This document shows positions 35,577 to 45,289 of a stretch of DNA of 64,000 nt, in pieces. Numbering within the stretch: the stretch's first letter is position 1; every line of letters begins with the position of its first letter. The position numbers and the translations under genes are program-made. The notes under the pieces were generated by a model. The model saw only the letters and a program-made list of their open reading frames with translations, was not told the origin of the DNA and made no database searches. The DNA comes from Aquimarina rhabdastrellae (lineage in GTDB: Bacteria > Bacteroidota > Bacteroidia > Flavobacteriales > Flavobacteriaceae), in NCBI GenBank assembly GCA_947387485.1, contig CANDNT010000019.1, forward strand, positions 1 through 64,000, written 5' to 3'.

Positions 35577-36011
35577 ATGATTTTTATATCTAAAAACATA
35601 AAATATTTACTTCAAAAAGAAGGTTTGGGAAAAGATGCCTTTGGAAAATTATTTGGGTTAAATAGAGGAACTATCGGCTCTTATATAGAAGGAAAATCAA
35701 ATCCAAAAATTGAGACTATACAAAAAATAGCAAATCGATATAATTTATTAATAGATGATGTAGTTAATCGTGATTTAGCAAATCAAGATTTAACATTAAA
35801 ACCTAAGACATCTCTTAATGACTTTTCTCATGAAGAAATAATAAAGTATTTGTATACAGAAGATGAGGAATTATCGAAAAATCCTCTCTTGTGGATGTAT
35901 CTGAAAATGAAATTTATGGATGAAAGAATCAAGCAAGAAGAATCAAAGGTTAAAGATTTAGAAGAACATATTAAAACCCTTCAATTAGAGAGTCAAAATA
36001 AGAAATCATAA
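35577..36011 (+). CDS. XRE-family transcriptional regulator, copy 2
   Basis: 144 aa, the same layout as copy 1 with the HTH in residues about 1-65 (GKDAFGKLFGLNRGTIGSYI) and a C-terminal helical tail. It differs from copy 1 mainly in the linker and last third. Its stop codon overlaps the end of the convergent small gene at 36006 by 6 bp. Confidence 0.85.
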   Translation: MIFISKNIKYLLQKEGLGKDAFGKLFGLNRGTIGSYIEGKSNPKIETIQKIANRYNLLIDDVVNRDLANQDLTLKPKTSLNDFSHEEIIKYLYTEDEELSKNPLLWMYLKMKFMDERIKQEESKVKDLEEHIKTLQLESQNKKS

Positions 36012-36215
36012 ATCTTTATATTTTTTAATATCAATTCCACATTTGATCAATTCTCTTCTTAGGATTAATTGATTTAATTTTTGTTCTTTTTTCTTTAATT
36101 CTCTTTCAAATAATTCTTCTAAAGATGTTTTAAGTATTTCCTTATCTTCTTCTTTTAGAATGTCTTTTTCTAGCAATTCTTTGAGTAATTGTTCTCTATC
36201 TTTTTTTGAAGCCAT
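36006..36215 (-). CDS. Small coiled-coil protein
   Basis: 69 aa, almost entirely a Lys/Glu/Leu-rich coiled coil (REQLLKELLEKDILKEEDKE). It starts 3 bp downstream of the 268-aa membrane protein gene and is probably cotranscribed with it. Function unknown. Confidence 0.6.
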   Translation of the reverse strand: MASKKDREQLLKELLEKDILKEEDKEILKTSLEELFERELKKKEQKLNQLILRRELIKCGIDIKKYKDL

Positions 36216-36218
36216 AAT

Positions 36219-37025
36219 TTATCTATCATTAACTTTCTTAAGAGTATGAAACAATTCATCATCATAATCCTTTATATCTTGTTTTATCTTTTCTTGGTTA
36301 TTAGGATCAGTTATAGCCGACTCTACAGCAAGCTCTAAATATTTTTTTCTAGTTACTTTGATAAAACTAATTAAAGTTCTGATTTTAAATTTTAAACTAT
36401 TAAATATATCTATATAATGTTTAATTAAATAAATAGACAGAAAAGATGATAATATTGATAGAAGACCTATCATTAAATAGTAAATTTCAGAATCAAAATC
36501 TTGTCGAGGTATTAAAAACCAAGCCACAATAAAAAAAGAAATAAGAAAACTTATGTTATAAAGCATTTTTACAGCTATATATAAATTTCGATCTTTTTTC
36601 AGTTTTTTCTTGTTATACAAGAAAAGTCCTAATATAGATAATGAAAAAAACAGATACGGTAATCTGATTCCAAACCCAATCAAAAAAACTCTTTTAGTCC
36701 TAAAACCAAACATTCTATTATCAGCTACATTTTTTTGTAATTCTTTTCTAAGTTCTGATAGCGTTCTTTGTTTTTCATTATTTAACAAATCTAGCTTTAT
36801 AATATAATTCTCAGCACTAATTCTTTTATCATCATATAGTGATCTTAGTTTTTTTGTCTTACTAAGGTGTTTTGAAGTGAGTTCAGATATTTTCTGTTCT
36901 AATATGATTACACTTTTTTCTTTCTTAGGGAAATTAATATGAATAAAGGGAGCTATGGATATTACTATACAGCTTATTATTGTTATTAAGTGTATTGTGA
37001 TATGACTGATTTTTGTCTTTTTCAT
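36219..37025 (-). CDS. Membrane protein with coiled coil
   Basis: 268 aa. Membrane helices at about 9-28, 117-136 (FLIGFGIRLPYLFFSLSILG), 150-168 (LYNISFLISFFIVAWFLI) and 180-203, with a helical segment (40-100) after the first one and a charged C-terminal tail. No family is recognised. It forms an apparent two-gene unit with the small coiled-coil gene at 36006. Confidence 0.65.
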   Translation of the reverse strand: MKKTKISHITIHLITIISCIVISIAPFIHINFPKKEKSVIILEQKISELTSKHLSKTKKLRSLYDDKRISAENYIIKLDLLNNEKQRTLSELRKELQKNVADNRMFGFRTKRVFLIGFGIRLPYLFFSLSILGLFLYNKKKLKKDRNLYIAVKMLYNISFLISFFIVAWFLIPRQDFDSEIYYLMIGLLSILSSFLSIYLIKHYIDIFNSLKFKIRTLISFIKVTRKKYLELAVESAITDPNNQEKIKQDIKDYDDELFHTLKKVNDR

Positions 37026-37722
37026 GGAATAATGTATTCAGAAATAATCTGTATTTTTTTTGATAAAAATATATATTTAAAGATTAATTTCATTACGGTT
37101 TAACCACCTATTTTTTTTGTGTAAAATAGATTTTTGCTTTTATATCTTTTCTATTTTATTAAACTGTATAAATTCCCTTTCATCGTCTAAAATGTTATAA
37201 TCTTAATCTAAAAGGAGCTAAAACCTATAAGTCATTTGTTAATCAGATAATTGTAACGTGTATTTTATAAATGTTATAGTACTAGTTCTTTACATTAAGT
37301 AAAATCTCACATTATTCAAGGGGTGTTTATGTTTCAAAAAGATTAAAAAATAAGTTTGAGAATGCTAATATAACAGGAGTTAGCTTTGTTAAATATAAAA
37401 AACAGGAAAAGAACTGGAATCCTCATTTCCCTTATAATTGAGTTTGAAAAATGATAACCTCTTCATTATTATGATTTTTGTAATTACGCTTATAAATTAA
37501 GGAAAGTATATTCTTACAGTCAGAAAAAAGCCACGGTTACTTATCGATTTTTGAGTATTATAATCTTTTGTAATGAGTTAATTAATTAAATTAAAAACTT
37601 ATGAAATAGATATATATGAAGTATAAAGGGCATATATCTTTTTACATATTAAACGTAGGCAGTTATTAGAAAAGCCTGTCATTCTGTACAAATTTGAACC
37701 TGACATAAAAAAATAAGATAAT
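37026..37722. other. Intergenic region with a decayed gene end
   Basis: AT-rich, 697 bp. It holds one short open remnant (37286-37441). The rest shows no recognisable gene and no clear promoter for the gene at 37723. Confidence 0.55.
37286..37441 (+). pseudogene. C-terminal remnant of a protein, possibly immunity-like
   Basis: An open stretch of 51 codons with no usable start, preceded in frame by a stop at 37283, reading ...SRGVYVSKRLKNKFENANIT... and ending FPYN. The pattern resembles the C-terminal end of Imm11-like proteins, but it is too short to be sure. It marks gene loss at the left edge of the defence-rich region. Confidence 0.35.
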
Positions 37723-38799
37723 ATGAATTTAGATTTTGTATTTAAATCTCCAGACCATATAAGATATGAAAATGGTAATCACGTTTCGGGCCCTCACGGT
37801 GGAGCAGGACGAGCTGTAAAAGTAGAACCAAACATTAATGGATGTGAAGGATATAATGTTAGGTATGGTGATGGTTTTATTGTAACAGTATTTAGTTTGG
37901 ACGAGAATCACCCAGTTTGGCAAAACAATATTCAAATGACACCAAAACCAATGCGTATTGTAAGTCAAACTGCTGATAAAATAGTTTTGAGAGGATTTCC
38001 AGTTCAGGCTCAGTCACCATTTGGTTGGGTGGACTTCAACGGAGAAGATTATGGATTGACTGTAAAAATGAAAAACGGTGAAGTAGAAAACTGCATTTTA
38101 CATATGCATGACAGAAATATTGATATTGAGTATCTGAAAGAAGATAATCAGCAAACTTCTAATGAACCTGAAATAGTATCGTTAGCCAAAAGAGCAAATG
38201 CACAATATCAACAAGAGAGCGTAACAGATGCCCGTCAATTGCTTATGCAGATTTATCGCTCTGTAAAATCAAATCCAGGACAATTAAAAGAAGTAAACGA
38301 TTTTTCAGCTCTTGGCACAGTATTTTTAATGATGCTTGACCAAAATCTATCAGATGACATAGATACTCAACAAATGATGGCAAGTGTGAGCTATTTGTGT
38401 ATTAGTAAGGCTATTGAGAAAGATAGTTCTAATCTAAATTTATATAAAGACAGATTATTGATGTTACGAATTGGTCACGAACCATTTAGTTATACTGTTA
38501 TGAACGGATTGAATATTAATGCAAATCCATTTAGTGTAATGGGTTCAATGGCTACTTATTCATCAAGAGATGCAATTTACAAAATGGAAATAGCAGATCT
38601 TGAATTGAACTCAGAACTATATAATCAAGTACCTTTTTTTAAAGAAAGGAAAGATGAATTTGATGAAATGATTGGAAGAGATTTTTTTATGCCTGAAAAA
38701 ACACTTGAAAATGTAATTAAATCAGGAATTGAAAATCACAAAAAGCTCCTCGAATATCTTGAAAATAGAGTTATGAATGAGGAAGATGTTGATTTTTAA
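37723..38799 (+). CDS. Unknown 358-aa protein
   Basis: Not recognised. Residues 1-130 look like a beta domain with a Gly/His-rich loop (NHVSGPHGGAGRA). Residues 145-358 are helical (SLAKRANAQYQQESVTDARQ). There is no signal peptide or membrane segment. It is followed by a strong hairpin and precedes the 1875-aa STAND gene in the same direction with 237 bp between, so it may be a separate cassette in the same defence region rather than an operon partner. Confidence 0.75.
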   Translation: MNLDFVFKSPDHIRYENGNHVSGPHGGAGRAVKVEPNINGCEGYNVRYGDGFIVTVFSLDENHPVWQNNIQMTPKPMRIVSQTADKIVLRGFPVQAQSPFGWVDFNGEDYGLTVKMKNGEVENCILHMHDRNIDIEYLKEDNQQTSNEPEIVSLAKRANAQYQQESVTDARQLLMQIYRSVKSNPGQLKEVNDFSALGTVFLMMLDQNLSDDIDTQQMMASVSYLCISKAIEKDSSNLNLYKDRLLMLRIGHEPFSYTVMNGLNINANPFSVMGSMATYSSRDAIYKMEIADLELNSELYNQVPFFKERKDEFDEMIGRDFFMPEKTLENVIKSGIENHKKLLEYLENRVMNEEDVDF

Positions 38800-38950
38800 A
38801 ATAACGAACCGCCAATAACTAAGACTTCGGACTGCTCTCAGAGCAAAGTCTGAAGTTATTATGTATGCCCAGCATGGGCATAACGTCTTTTGTATATTCC
38901 GTTTGCCTGCCGAGGGCAGCATATGTTATATACAAGGAACGTTGTGCATA
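38800..38950. repeat. Series of hairpins between two accessory genes
   Basis: Three hairpins in a row: ACTTCGGACT with AGTCTGAAGT around a GCTCTCAGAGC centre (about 38824-38856), ATGCCCA with TGGGCAT (about 38863-38879), and CTGCC with GGCAG (about 38907-38920). The stretch begins AATAACGAACCGCC and ends AACGTTGTGCATAATT. The first hairpin may terminate the 358-aa gene; the set is reminiscent of recombination-cassette ends, though no integron core site was found. Confidence 0.5.
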
Positions 38951-39036
38951 ATTCCCTATATCAGTTACAGTCATGAAATAGAGTGATAAAATCTATTAGA
39001 CTCACATTTTATCAACAATAAAAAAAGAAGTAACAA

Positions 39037-42000
39037 ATGCCATTAAATACAGCACATGAAGGATACGAATATCAGGATTTACTTACTGCGTTTTTTGTTT
39101 TGGAAGAATTATTAAACGAGAATGATAGCGTATTTACAATTGATAGCAAAGAACATTCTGACGATAAATTTGACGATTTAACAATATCGAATTCTAATGG
39201 TGTATTCAAAAAACAAATAAAGTATAGTAATGAACTGTCCGACCACACAGCAACAAAAGACGATTTTGCCACATCGAATAATTATGACTTAGCTTTTTAT
39301 GATTTGTTTCGTAGTTGGAATAGTAATCGAGCATATAATTACAGGACTTGTTTAGCATGGAATGAACCAACTGATAAATTGATCGATTTTTTAAAAGTAT
39401 CATCAAAACCAAAAACATTTGAAAATAATATAACAAAGGTCTTTGAAATAGATATTGATAAACTCTGGCCGACTGGAAATGAGCCAGAAAGTTCTTGGCG
39501 AAAATTTAGAACTGAAAGTTCATCAATTAATAGAACAGATTTCGAACTCTTTTGTAATGATTTCATCATTGAAACTAACTTCCCTAAACAAAGTTTAAAT
39601 ACAGATTTTTCGGGAGAACTTGAAGCCATTATATCAAATCAAATCTCAAGATTGGGTATTGGGACATATCCAAATGAACATTACAACATAAAGTCATTTG
39701 CATTAGAACTACTAAAACTTATAACAAGAAGCCGTAGTAGAGGATTAGGAATTAGAACAAACGATATTTTTATCAAATTTAATATCAAAACTGACTTTGG
39801 TTCAATTGAGCAAATTTTTCCGATTGACAGCCAACGGAATATTAAAACTGAAGACAACATAAATTCCTTTATTACTCAACTGGAAAGAACTAATAAAATA
39901 ATACTTCAAGGAGAGCCAGGCAGCGGAAAATCATGGTTCGTCCAAAACCTGCAATCTAGATTAAAAGAGAAAGGCTTTCATGTTGTACGACATTATTGTT
40001 ATACCGAATTAAAAGACAGATTTTCAACGGAAAGAATTACATTAAATGTTTTCTATGGCAATTTGATAAAAGAAATATTAGATGCTTTTCCGCATTTGAA
40101 AGACACAAAACATAAAAGGTATGCAAGCAACCTTTATGAATTAAATCAATTGCTTCAAAATATTGATAAGGATACATTGGTAATAATTGATGGCTTGGAT
40201 CACATCGAAAGAGTTTTTTCCTATAAGCAAGCAGAACTAACATTAAATGACATTGCAATTATTGATGCCATAAATAATTTGAATGTTTCAGACAATATCA
40301 AAATTCTTCTTGTATCTCAGCCAATTCATGAACTCAACACCTTAAATGGATATGAGACATTAAATATACCTAAATGGACAGATACAGAGACATTAGATTA
40401 TTTTGCTAAAAATCAAATCTCTGATATTGAACTGCAGGACGAGAAAAAGCTTCATGAATTACTAACCATAAAGAGTAATGGAAATCCATTGTATTTAAAC
40501 TATTTGGTAGAAGAGATTAAAACAATTCAAGTATTAACTACTCAAAAAATAAATTTACTTCCTGCCTATAACTACAACCTGAAAGATTACTATCAATACT
40601 TATTGGACAAGTTAAATTTAGATAAAACAGTTCCACAAATATTATCAGGTGCAAATTTTAGCCTTACTAAGTTAGAGTTAAGGGAAATAACACATCAAGG
40701 AAAAAATGTGGATAAGGCGCTAACTGCGCTAAAACCAATACTCAATGAAAAGTTAACAAATGGTGGTGTTATAATTTACCATGAGAGTTTCCGTCGTTTT
40801 ATCCTTGAAAAGTTAGAAGAAGACGAAATAGATATTAACCGTGCCATTTTTAAACCAATAATTGATTGGTTTAAAGAAAAAGACTTCTTTAACTATACAA
40901 AAGCCTATCGTTTTTATTTTCAGCTACTCTTTGATACCGGTGATTATGATAGCGTATTAGGCTATCTTACAACTGATTTCATAATTCAAAGCATATACAA
41001 TGGGCATTCATTTGACGCAGTTAAGAATAATTATTACTTTATGGCAAAATCAGCCATAAAAAATGTGGATTTTCCTAACATAATTCTTGCAAATGAATTA
41101 AATAAAGTTTTAAGTTCTACTGAAGATGTTTATTATGACGATTTTCATTTATACTTTTCAGCTCTTGGGCATTTAAAAGGTTTTAAATCGGTTTCCGAAC
41201 ATTTAGCTTTTGAGGAGAAGCCTACCTTACCTTTACTTACGGGTTTAGAAGCTTGTTATTTATGTGACCAGAATAATGAACCTTCACCTTGGCATTTGTA
41301 TTATGACGACTATTTTGCAAATCGAAAAGAAATCTCAATTAGCGAGTTTAGATATTTTATTAGAGGTTTATTGGTTTTGAGAGAAACTCAAAAGTTAGCT
41401 AAGATAGCCACAGATGTTTTAGAAAAACATAAAAGATATGTCTCCGTTTTTGCAAATGAACTTGAGATTTATAGCGATAGTGATTATTTGCAAGAATTAT
41501 ATGAGTACGATGATGTTTTATCTAAAATATGTAACTATACTAAGCCTATAGCAAAAACTGAAAAAGATTTATTAACCCTTGCAAATGAAATATTAAGTTT
41601 TAATAATCTTTTTGATAGAGAAATATCTACAATTGACTTGTTTTTTAATCAAATAGATGTAAATATTGAGGATGAAAATACAATTAACAATGTTTTAAAA
41701 TTATTTACGGCAAAAAATTGGTTTTATAATTGGATTGTCTATTACATAAAACTTAAAAAAGCTATATCTAAAAAAGAGGGTGTAGATTACTCAAAAATTG
41801 AAGAAGCCTTTAAGTTTCTAATTTACGATACAGAGCCATTTAAAGGAAATCCGAGAACAAGTGACTTGCATTCTTTGGGTGACTATTTATATAATTCATT
41901 TAGTGACGGACTAAAGCATTTAAAAACTGAACTTGAATGGAAAGTAATAATAGAAATACTTGTTGAAATTAGTCATAAAACTACTACTGAGATTCAAAAA

Positions 42001-44664
42001 AATATCGGAGGGCCATTACCTACCGACAAATTATTTCAACTACTTGAGGAATACTCAAACGATACCAATAGAACATTAATAATCAATGAATTTGTAAATC
42101 TTATTAATGAAAAAGAAAAATACCAACTTCATTCATATCTTGCAGGATATTGCTTTAGGCTTACAAAACAATATGCTTTAAATAATGATAAAGGAAAGGC
42201 GGATAAATATTTTCAAAAGGGATTGAAATTCTTTATCGGCTACACTTTTCGCAGAGATAGAACGATTGAAGACCTACTATATTCTATCGAGAGTTATTCA
42301 AACATAAACGAAGTATCAGGTAATGAGTATATCAAAAAAATAAAATCCCTAATAAATGCAGTAACTGACCATACAGACGGTAAGAACACAAAGTGGTTTC
42401 CTGTAGAATGGTATCAAAAATACTTTAGAGTTAATCATGAAGAAGCAAGCTTTTACTTACTATCGCAGATTAAAAGGTCATACTATTGGATATATGAAAG
42501 GCAACTTCAAGACTTATTAATTTACTCAGATACTAATATTAACCCGACCGTTGAAGCTTTTCTTTTTCTTACGTTTCCAGTAGATGCTGATGAAGACTTT
42601 TTGTTGTATGGATTAAACCTAATTGAAAAGTTAAAAAACGGTAACCACATATTAGCAAAGACTTTAACAGAGAATATAATTCAAAAATTAACTAATAGAA
42701 AGAATAATGGTTTTAATAACTCATTCATTGAAAAACTGAATTCTATCCTAAAGCACTTTGAATTAGAAAGCTTTAATGCAAAGGGTGCTTTACCTGAGAA
42801 AAAGACTTATCCTTACACGATAAACTTATTAGATACATTTAAAGCTCAGAGTATATCTCGTAAACAATTTTCTGAGATGTCTGCTTCAGAAATGATTGAA
42901 CACTTTTCTGAAAATGAAATAAAGGATACAGACCTTATTTCGCTATGTTATTACTTTGATGATTTGGAGTTTTTGACACCTGAAATCGAAGAATTAGTTG
43001 ATACAATAGTCCGAGAACATGAGAAATACCGGAAAAACCCAAACGTTGAATTATCTATTATTTTTGATAATGATAATGACATTTCAGCTCATTACTGGAT
43101 TTCTCAATTTGTATACGAACAGGATGGTTCGTACAACAGCTTTAAGAACAAACAAGCTTTTGAAAAGGCATTTTATATAAACAAAGATATTGCTATTAAA
43201 TCTTTAACTAATCAAATTGAAAAATTTACGCAAATAGGAGGTTACAATCGTTCAGTATCAAGTGGTCTAATAAATAATTTGATAGGAGTAGGTTACAACA
43301 AAGATATTATAGAAAAGATGTGGTCTAACCTCTATAAAGCTACTGATTTTAGACTTCCTGTACAAAAAACAATTTATTGGAATGAAATCCTAAAAGATGA
43401 ACTGAACCTGAACATTGAAGAAGTTTTCATTTGCCTTTTATTTACACGCTTAGTATCAAATACAACAGAAAGACATCACTGGGTATTTTCGGGATTATGT
43501 TATTTATATGAACACCACGCGAACAAAATGGTTAAACCAACAAAGTGGTTTCTGCAAAATCATAAGTTCTTTTTAACAAGTAATCTAATTATAGTTCTTG
43601 AAATATTATTTGACATTAGTTCTTCTTCAAAGGAGTATGTTCAAAATTTTAGAGACGAATTAGATGAACTCGTGCCATCGAAGTTTTATTTAGTCAATCT
43701 GATAGTAACATACTTATTAGACAAGAGATTTATTACAGATTTAAATGGTCACAAGCTGTTCTATTCTGCCCAAAATGACGCGGTCAGTTTTTTTGCGAAT
43801 ATAAATTATCGAAATAATACAATTAGTAGAAAAGGATTTAGTTTTGATAATGTTGTAGGTAAATATTTGAGTTCTTTTGACAGAGAATTTCAGAAAGAAT
43901 ATCAATTCTTAGGTAACCGAATGATAAATCGATTTGTAAATAATATTTACTCACCAAATTATCAAATTGAGCTTATCAATACACAGTTATATCAGGAATT
44001 TGAAAGCTATCCAGACCAACCTGACCTATACGATTTTTTAAAAATTGATTATAAAACCATTATTGCTCAAAATCAATCATATACCAAACGCCCAGATTTA
44101 CCCAGACCTTCTCAGATTGAGAATAAGTGGGCAAGAAAAAATGTTGACCTAAATGATTGGGTTCGGGTTGGTTATTACGAGTATGAGTTGTTTGAAGTAA
44201 AATATGGTAAAAGCAAAGAGTATCGAGTTTTTGAAGGAGTTGTTTTTAACCCTAACCTTGCGGAAAATATTCCATTTTCACAATATAGAATATATCCACC
44301 TCACCTGTGGGAAGAAATGGACATGAACGGAATTGATGAATTACTTTGTGTATCATTAATTCAGCAATTAGATATGCTAGAAAACTATAAGGTATTATGG
44401 TTAAATACCAAGCTTGTTTTTTGGTTGAACTTACAAATTGATAAATATACGAATGGATTAGCGGCAAAGAATGAATTAGGAGAGATTGTTTTAAAACTAA
44501 ATCGCTGGTCAGCAGACTATGTAGGTAATGGTGCTATTGCAGGAATTTCAGATGAGATACCAAGATTAGAAGGAGTTGAATTAGTTTGTCGTAAAGACTA
44601 TTTTGAAAAAATTTGCGATTTCTTTAGTCATGAAAAACCATATTCATATAGATTGAAACTATAA
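39037..44664 (+). CDS. Avs-like nuclease-STAND NTPase (putative antiphage protein)
   Basis: 1875 aa. The N-terminus (HEGYEYQDLLTAFFVLEELL, then DDKFDDLTI and KKQIKYS) matches the DUF4297/Cap4-type PD-(D/E)xK nuclease pattern, with D46/D47 and Q60-x-K62. A STAND/NACHT-like NTPase follows: Walker A at 292-299 (GEPGSGKS), Walker B at about 381-391 (LVIIDGLDHIE) and a GNPLYLNYL motif near 483. The remaining about 1300 residues are helical, repeat-like and probably sense a phage protein. Avs proteins with a Cap4-like nuclease bind phage terminase or portal and degrade DNA. Whether this one does is inference. It stands alone with 237 bp before and 625 bp after, the latter holding a transposase remnant. 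Confidence 0.82.
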   Translation: MPLNTAHEGYEYQDLLTAFFVLEELLNENDSVFTIDSKEHSDDKFDDLTISNSNGVFKKQIKYSNELSDHTATKDDFATSNNYDLAFYDLFRSWNSNRAYNYRTCLAWNEPTDKLIDFLKVSSKPKTFENNITKVFEIDIDKLWPTGNEPESSWRKFRTESSSINRTDFELFCNDFIIETNFPKQSLNTDFSGELEAIISNQISRLGIGTYPNEHYNIKSFALELLKLITRSRSRGLGIRTNDIFIKFNIKTDFGSIEQIFPIDSQRNIKTEDNINSFITQLERTNKIILQGEPGSGKSWFVQNLQSRLKEKGFHVVRHYCYTELKDRFSTERITLNVFYGNLIKEILDAFPHLKDTKHKRYASNLYELNQLLQNIDKDTLVIIDGLDHIERVFSYKQAELTLNDIAIIDAINNLNVSDNIKILLVSQPIHELNTLNGYETLNIPKWTDTETLDYFAKNQISDIELQDEKKLHELLTIKSNGNPLYLNYLVEEIKTIQVLTTQKINLLPAYNYNLKDYYQYLLDKLNLDKTVPQILSGANFSLTKLELREITHQGKNVDKALTALKPILNEKLTNGGVIIYHESFRRFILEKLEEDEIDINRAIFKPIIDWFKEKDFFNYTKAYRFYFQLLFDTGDYDSVLGYLTTDFIIQSIYNGHSFDAVKNNYYFMAKSAIKNVDFPNIILANELNKVLSSTEDVYYDDFHLYFSALGHLKGFKSVSEHLAFEEKPTLPLLTGLEACYLCDQNNEPSPWHLYYDDYFANRKEISISEFRYFIRGLLVLRETQKLAKIATDVLEKHKRYVSVFANELEIYSDSDYLQELYEYDDVLSKICNYTKPIAKTEKDLLTLANEILSFNNLFDREISTIDLFFNQIDVNIEDENTINNVLKLFTAKNWFYNWIVYYIKLKKAISKKEGVDYSKIEEAFKFLIYDTEPFKGNPRTSDLHSLGDYLYNSFSDGLKHLKTELEWKVIIEILVEISHKTTTEIQKNIGGPLPTDKLFQLLEEYSNDTNRTLIINEFVNLINEKEKYQLHSYLAGYCFRLTKQYALNNDKGKADKYFQKGLKFFIGYTFRRDRTIEDLLYSIESYSNINEVSGNEYIKKIKSLINAVTDHTDGKNTKWFPVEWYQKYFRVNHEEASFYLLSQIKRSYYWIYERQLQDLLIYSDTNINPTVEAFLFLTFPVDADEDFLLYGLNLIEKLKNGNHILAKTLTENIIQKLTNRKNNGFNNSFIEKLNSILKHFELESFNAKGALPEKKTYPYTINLLDTFKAQSISRKQFSEMSASEMIEHFSENEIKDTDLISLCYYFDDLEFLTPEIEELVDTIVREHEKYRKNPNVELSIIFDNDNDISAHYWISQFVYEQDGSYNSFKNKQAFEKAFYINKDIAIKSLTNQIEKFTQIGGYNRSVSSGLINNLIGVGYNKDIIEKMWSNLYKATDFRLPVQKTIYWNEILKDELNLNIEEVFICLLFTRLVSNTTERHHWVFSGLCYLYEHHANKMVKPTKWFLQNHKFFLTSNLIIVLEILFDISSSSKEYVQNFRDELDELVPSKFYLVNLIVTYLLDKRFITDLNGHKLFYSAQNDAVSFFANINYRNNTISRKGFSFDNVVGKYLSSFDREFQKEYQFLGNRMINRFVNNIYSPNYQIELINTQLYQEFESYPDQPDLYDFLKIDYKTIIAQNQSYTKRPDLPRPSQIENKWARKNVDLNDWVRVGYYEYELFEVKYGKSKEYRVFEGVVFNPNLAENIPFSQYRIYPPHLWEEMDMNGIDELLCVSLIQQLDMLENYKVLWLNTKLVFWLNLQIDKYTNGLAAKNELGEIVLKLNRWSADYVGNGAIAGISDEIPRLEGVELVCRKDYFEKICDFFSHEKPYSYRLKL

Positions 44665-45289
44665 AAAACTACACACAACATTTGTAGCTATTGAACAAGT
44701 CAATAATTATAAAATATAAAAGAAGAGAATAAATCTTATTAAAGAGCTACTTTATCGATTAAGAATAAATTAATAAAATTAAAGATCCTTAAAAGAGATA
44801 TAATACGTCCCCAATTTAACATATAGAGAATTACAAATAAGAGTCTTGATTTTAGCAATACTCTTGCTCAGGTTTTTAGAGAATTTTAGGTATTTTTGAG
44901 ATTATACGTAATAGCATAAAGCATCATCACCTTACTATCTTGTTGTATATCTATAGTTATTGATCTTTCTCCATCTTATAAATTAGATTAGCGTTCCAAA
45001 GACAGGTTCAATTGTACTTTGTCTTTTTCGCTTCATGTATTTCCCCGTATTGCTATGTATTCTAGTTTTATTTTGTTCATAGACTCTTAAATAAACTAAA
45101 ACTTTTGAGTGGACAGTTATTTAACTGAGAAAGAATAAAAAAAACTCATCAAATCATTCTTTTTCAATATACCTTAGTTTTGGAAATAATATTATTTTAG
45201 CTATTACTTGTATAACATTTCTTAATTAAATATAACCAAGAAGAAATGATTACAAAAATATCAAAAAACGATACAATAGTTATAATAAT
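44665..45289. other. Intergenic region with a transposase remnant
   Basis: Holds the decayed IS1182-type end (44886-45055, minus). The remaining bases are AT-rich with no clear gene. Confidence 0.55.
44886..45055 (-). pseudogene. Remnant of an IS1182-type transposase C-terminus
   Basis: Read on the minus strand, one frame gives NTGKYMKRKRQSTIEPVFGT before a stop. After a frameshift a second gives ITIDIQQDSKVMMLYAITYN, then LKNT and a stop. These match the well-known end of IS1182-family transposases (RQSTVEPVFGTL and IQQANKVM...YNLKK). Frameshifted and truncated, so it is dead. Confidence 0.7.
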
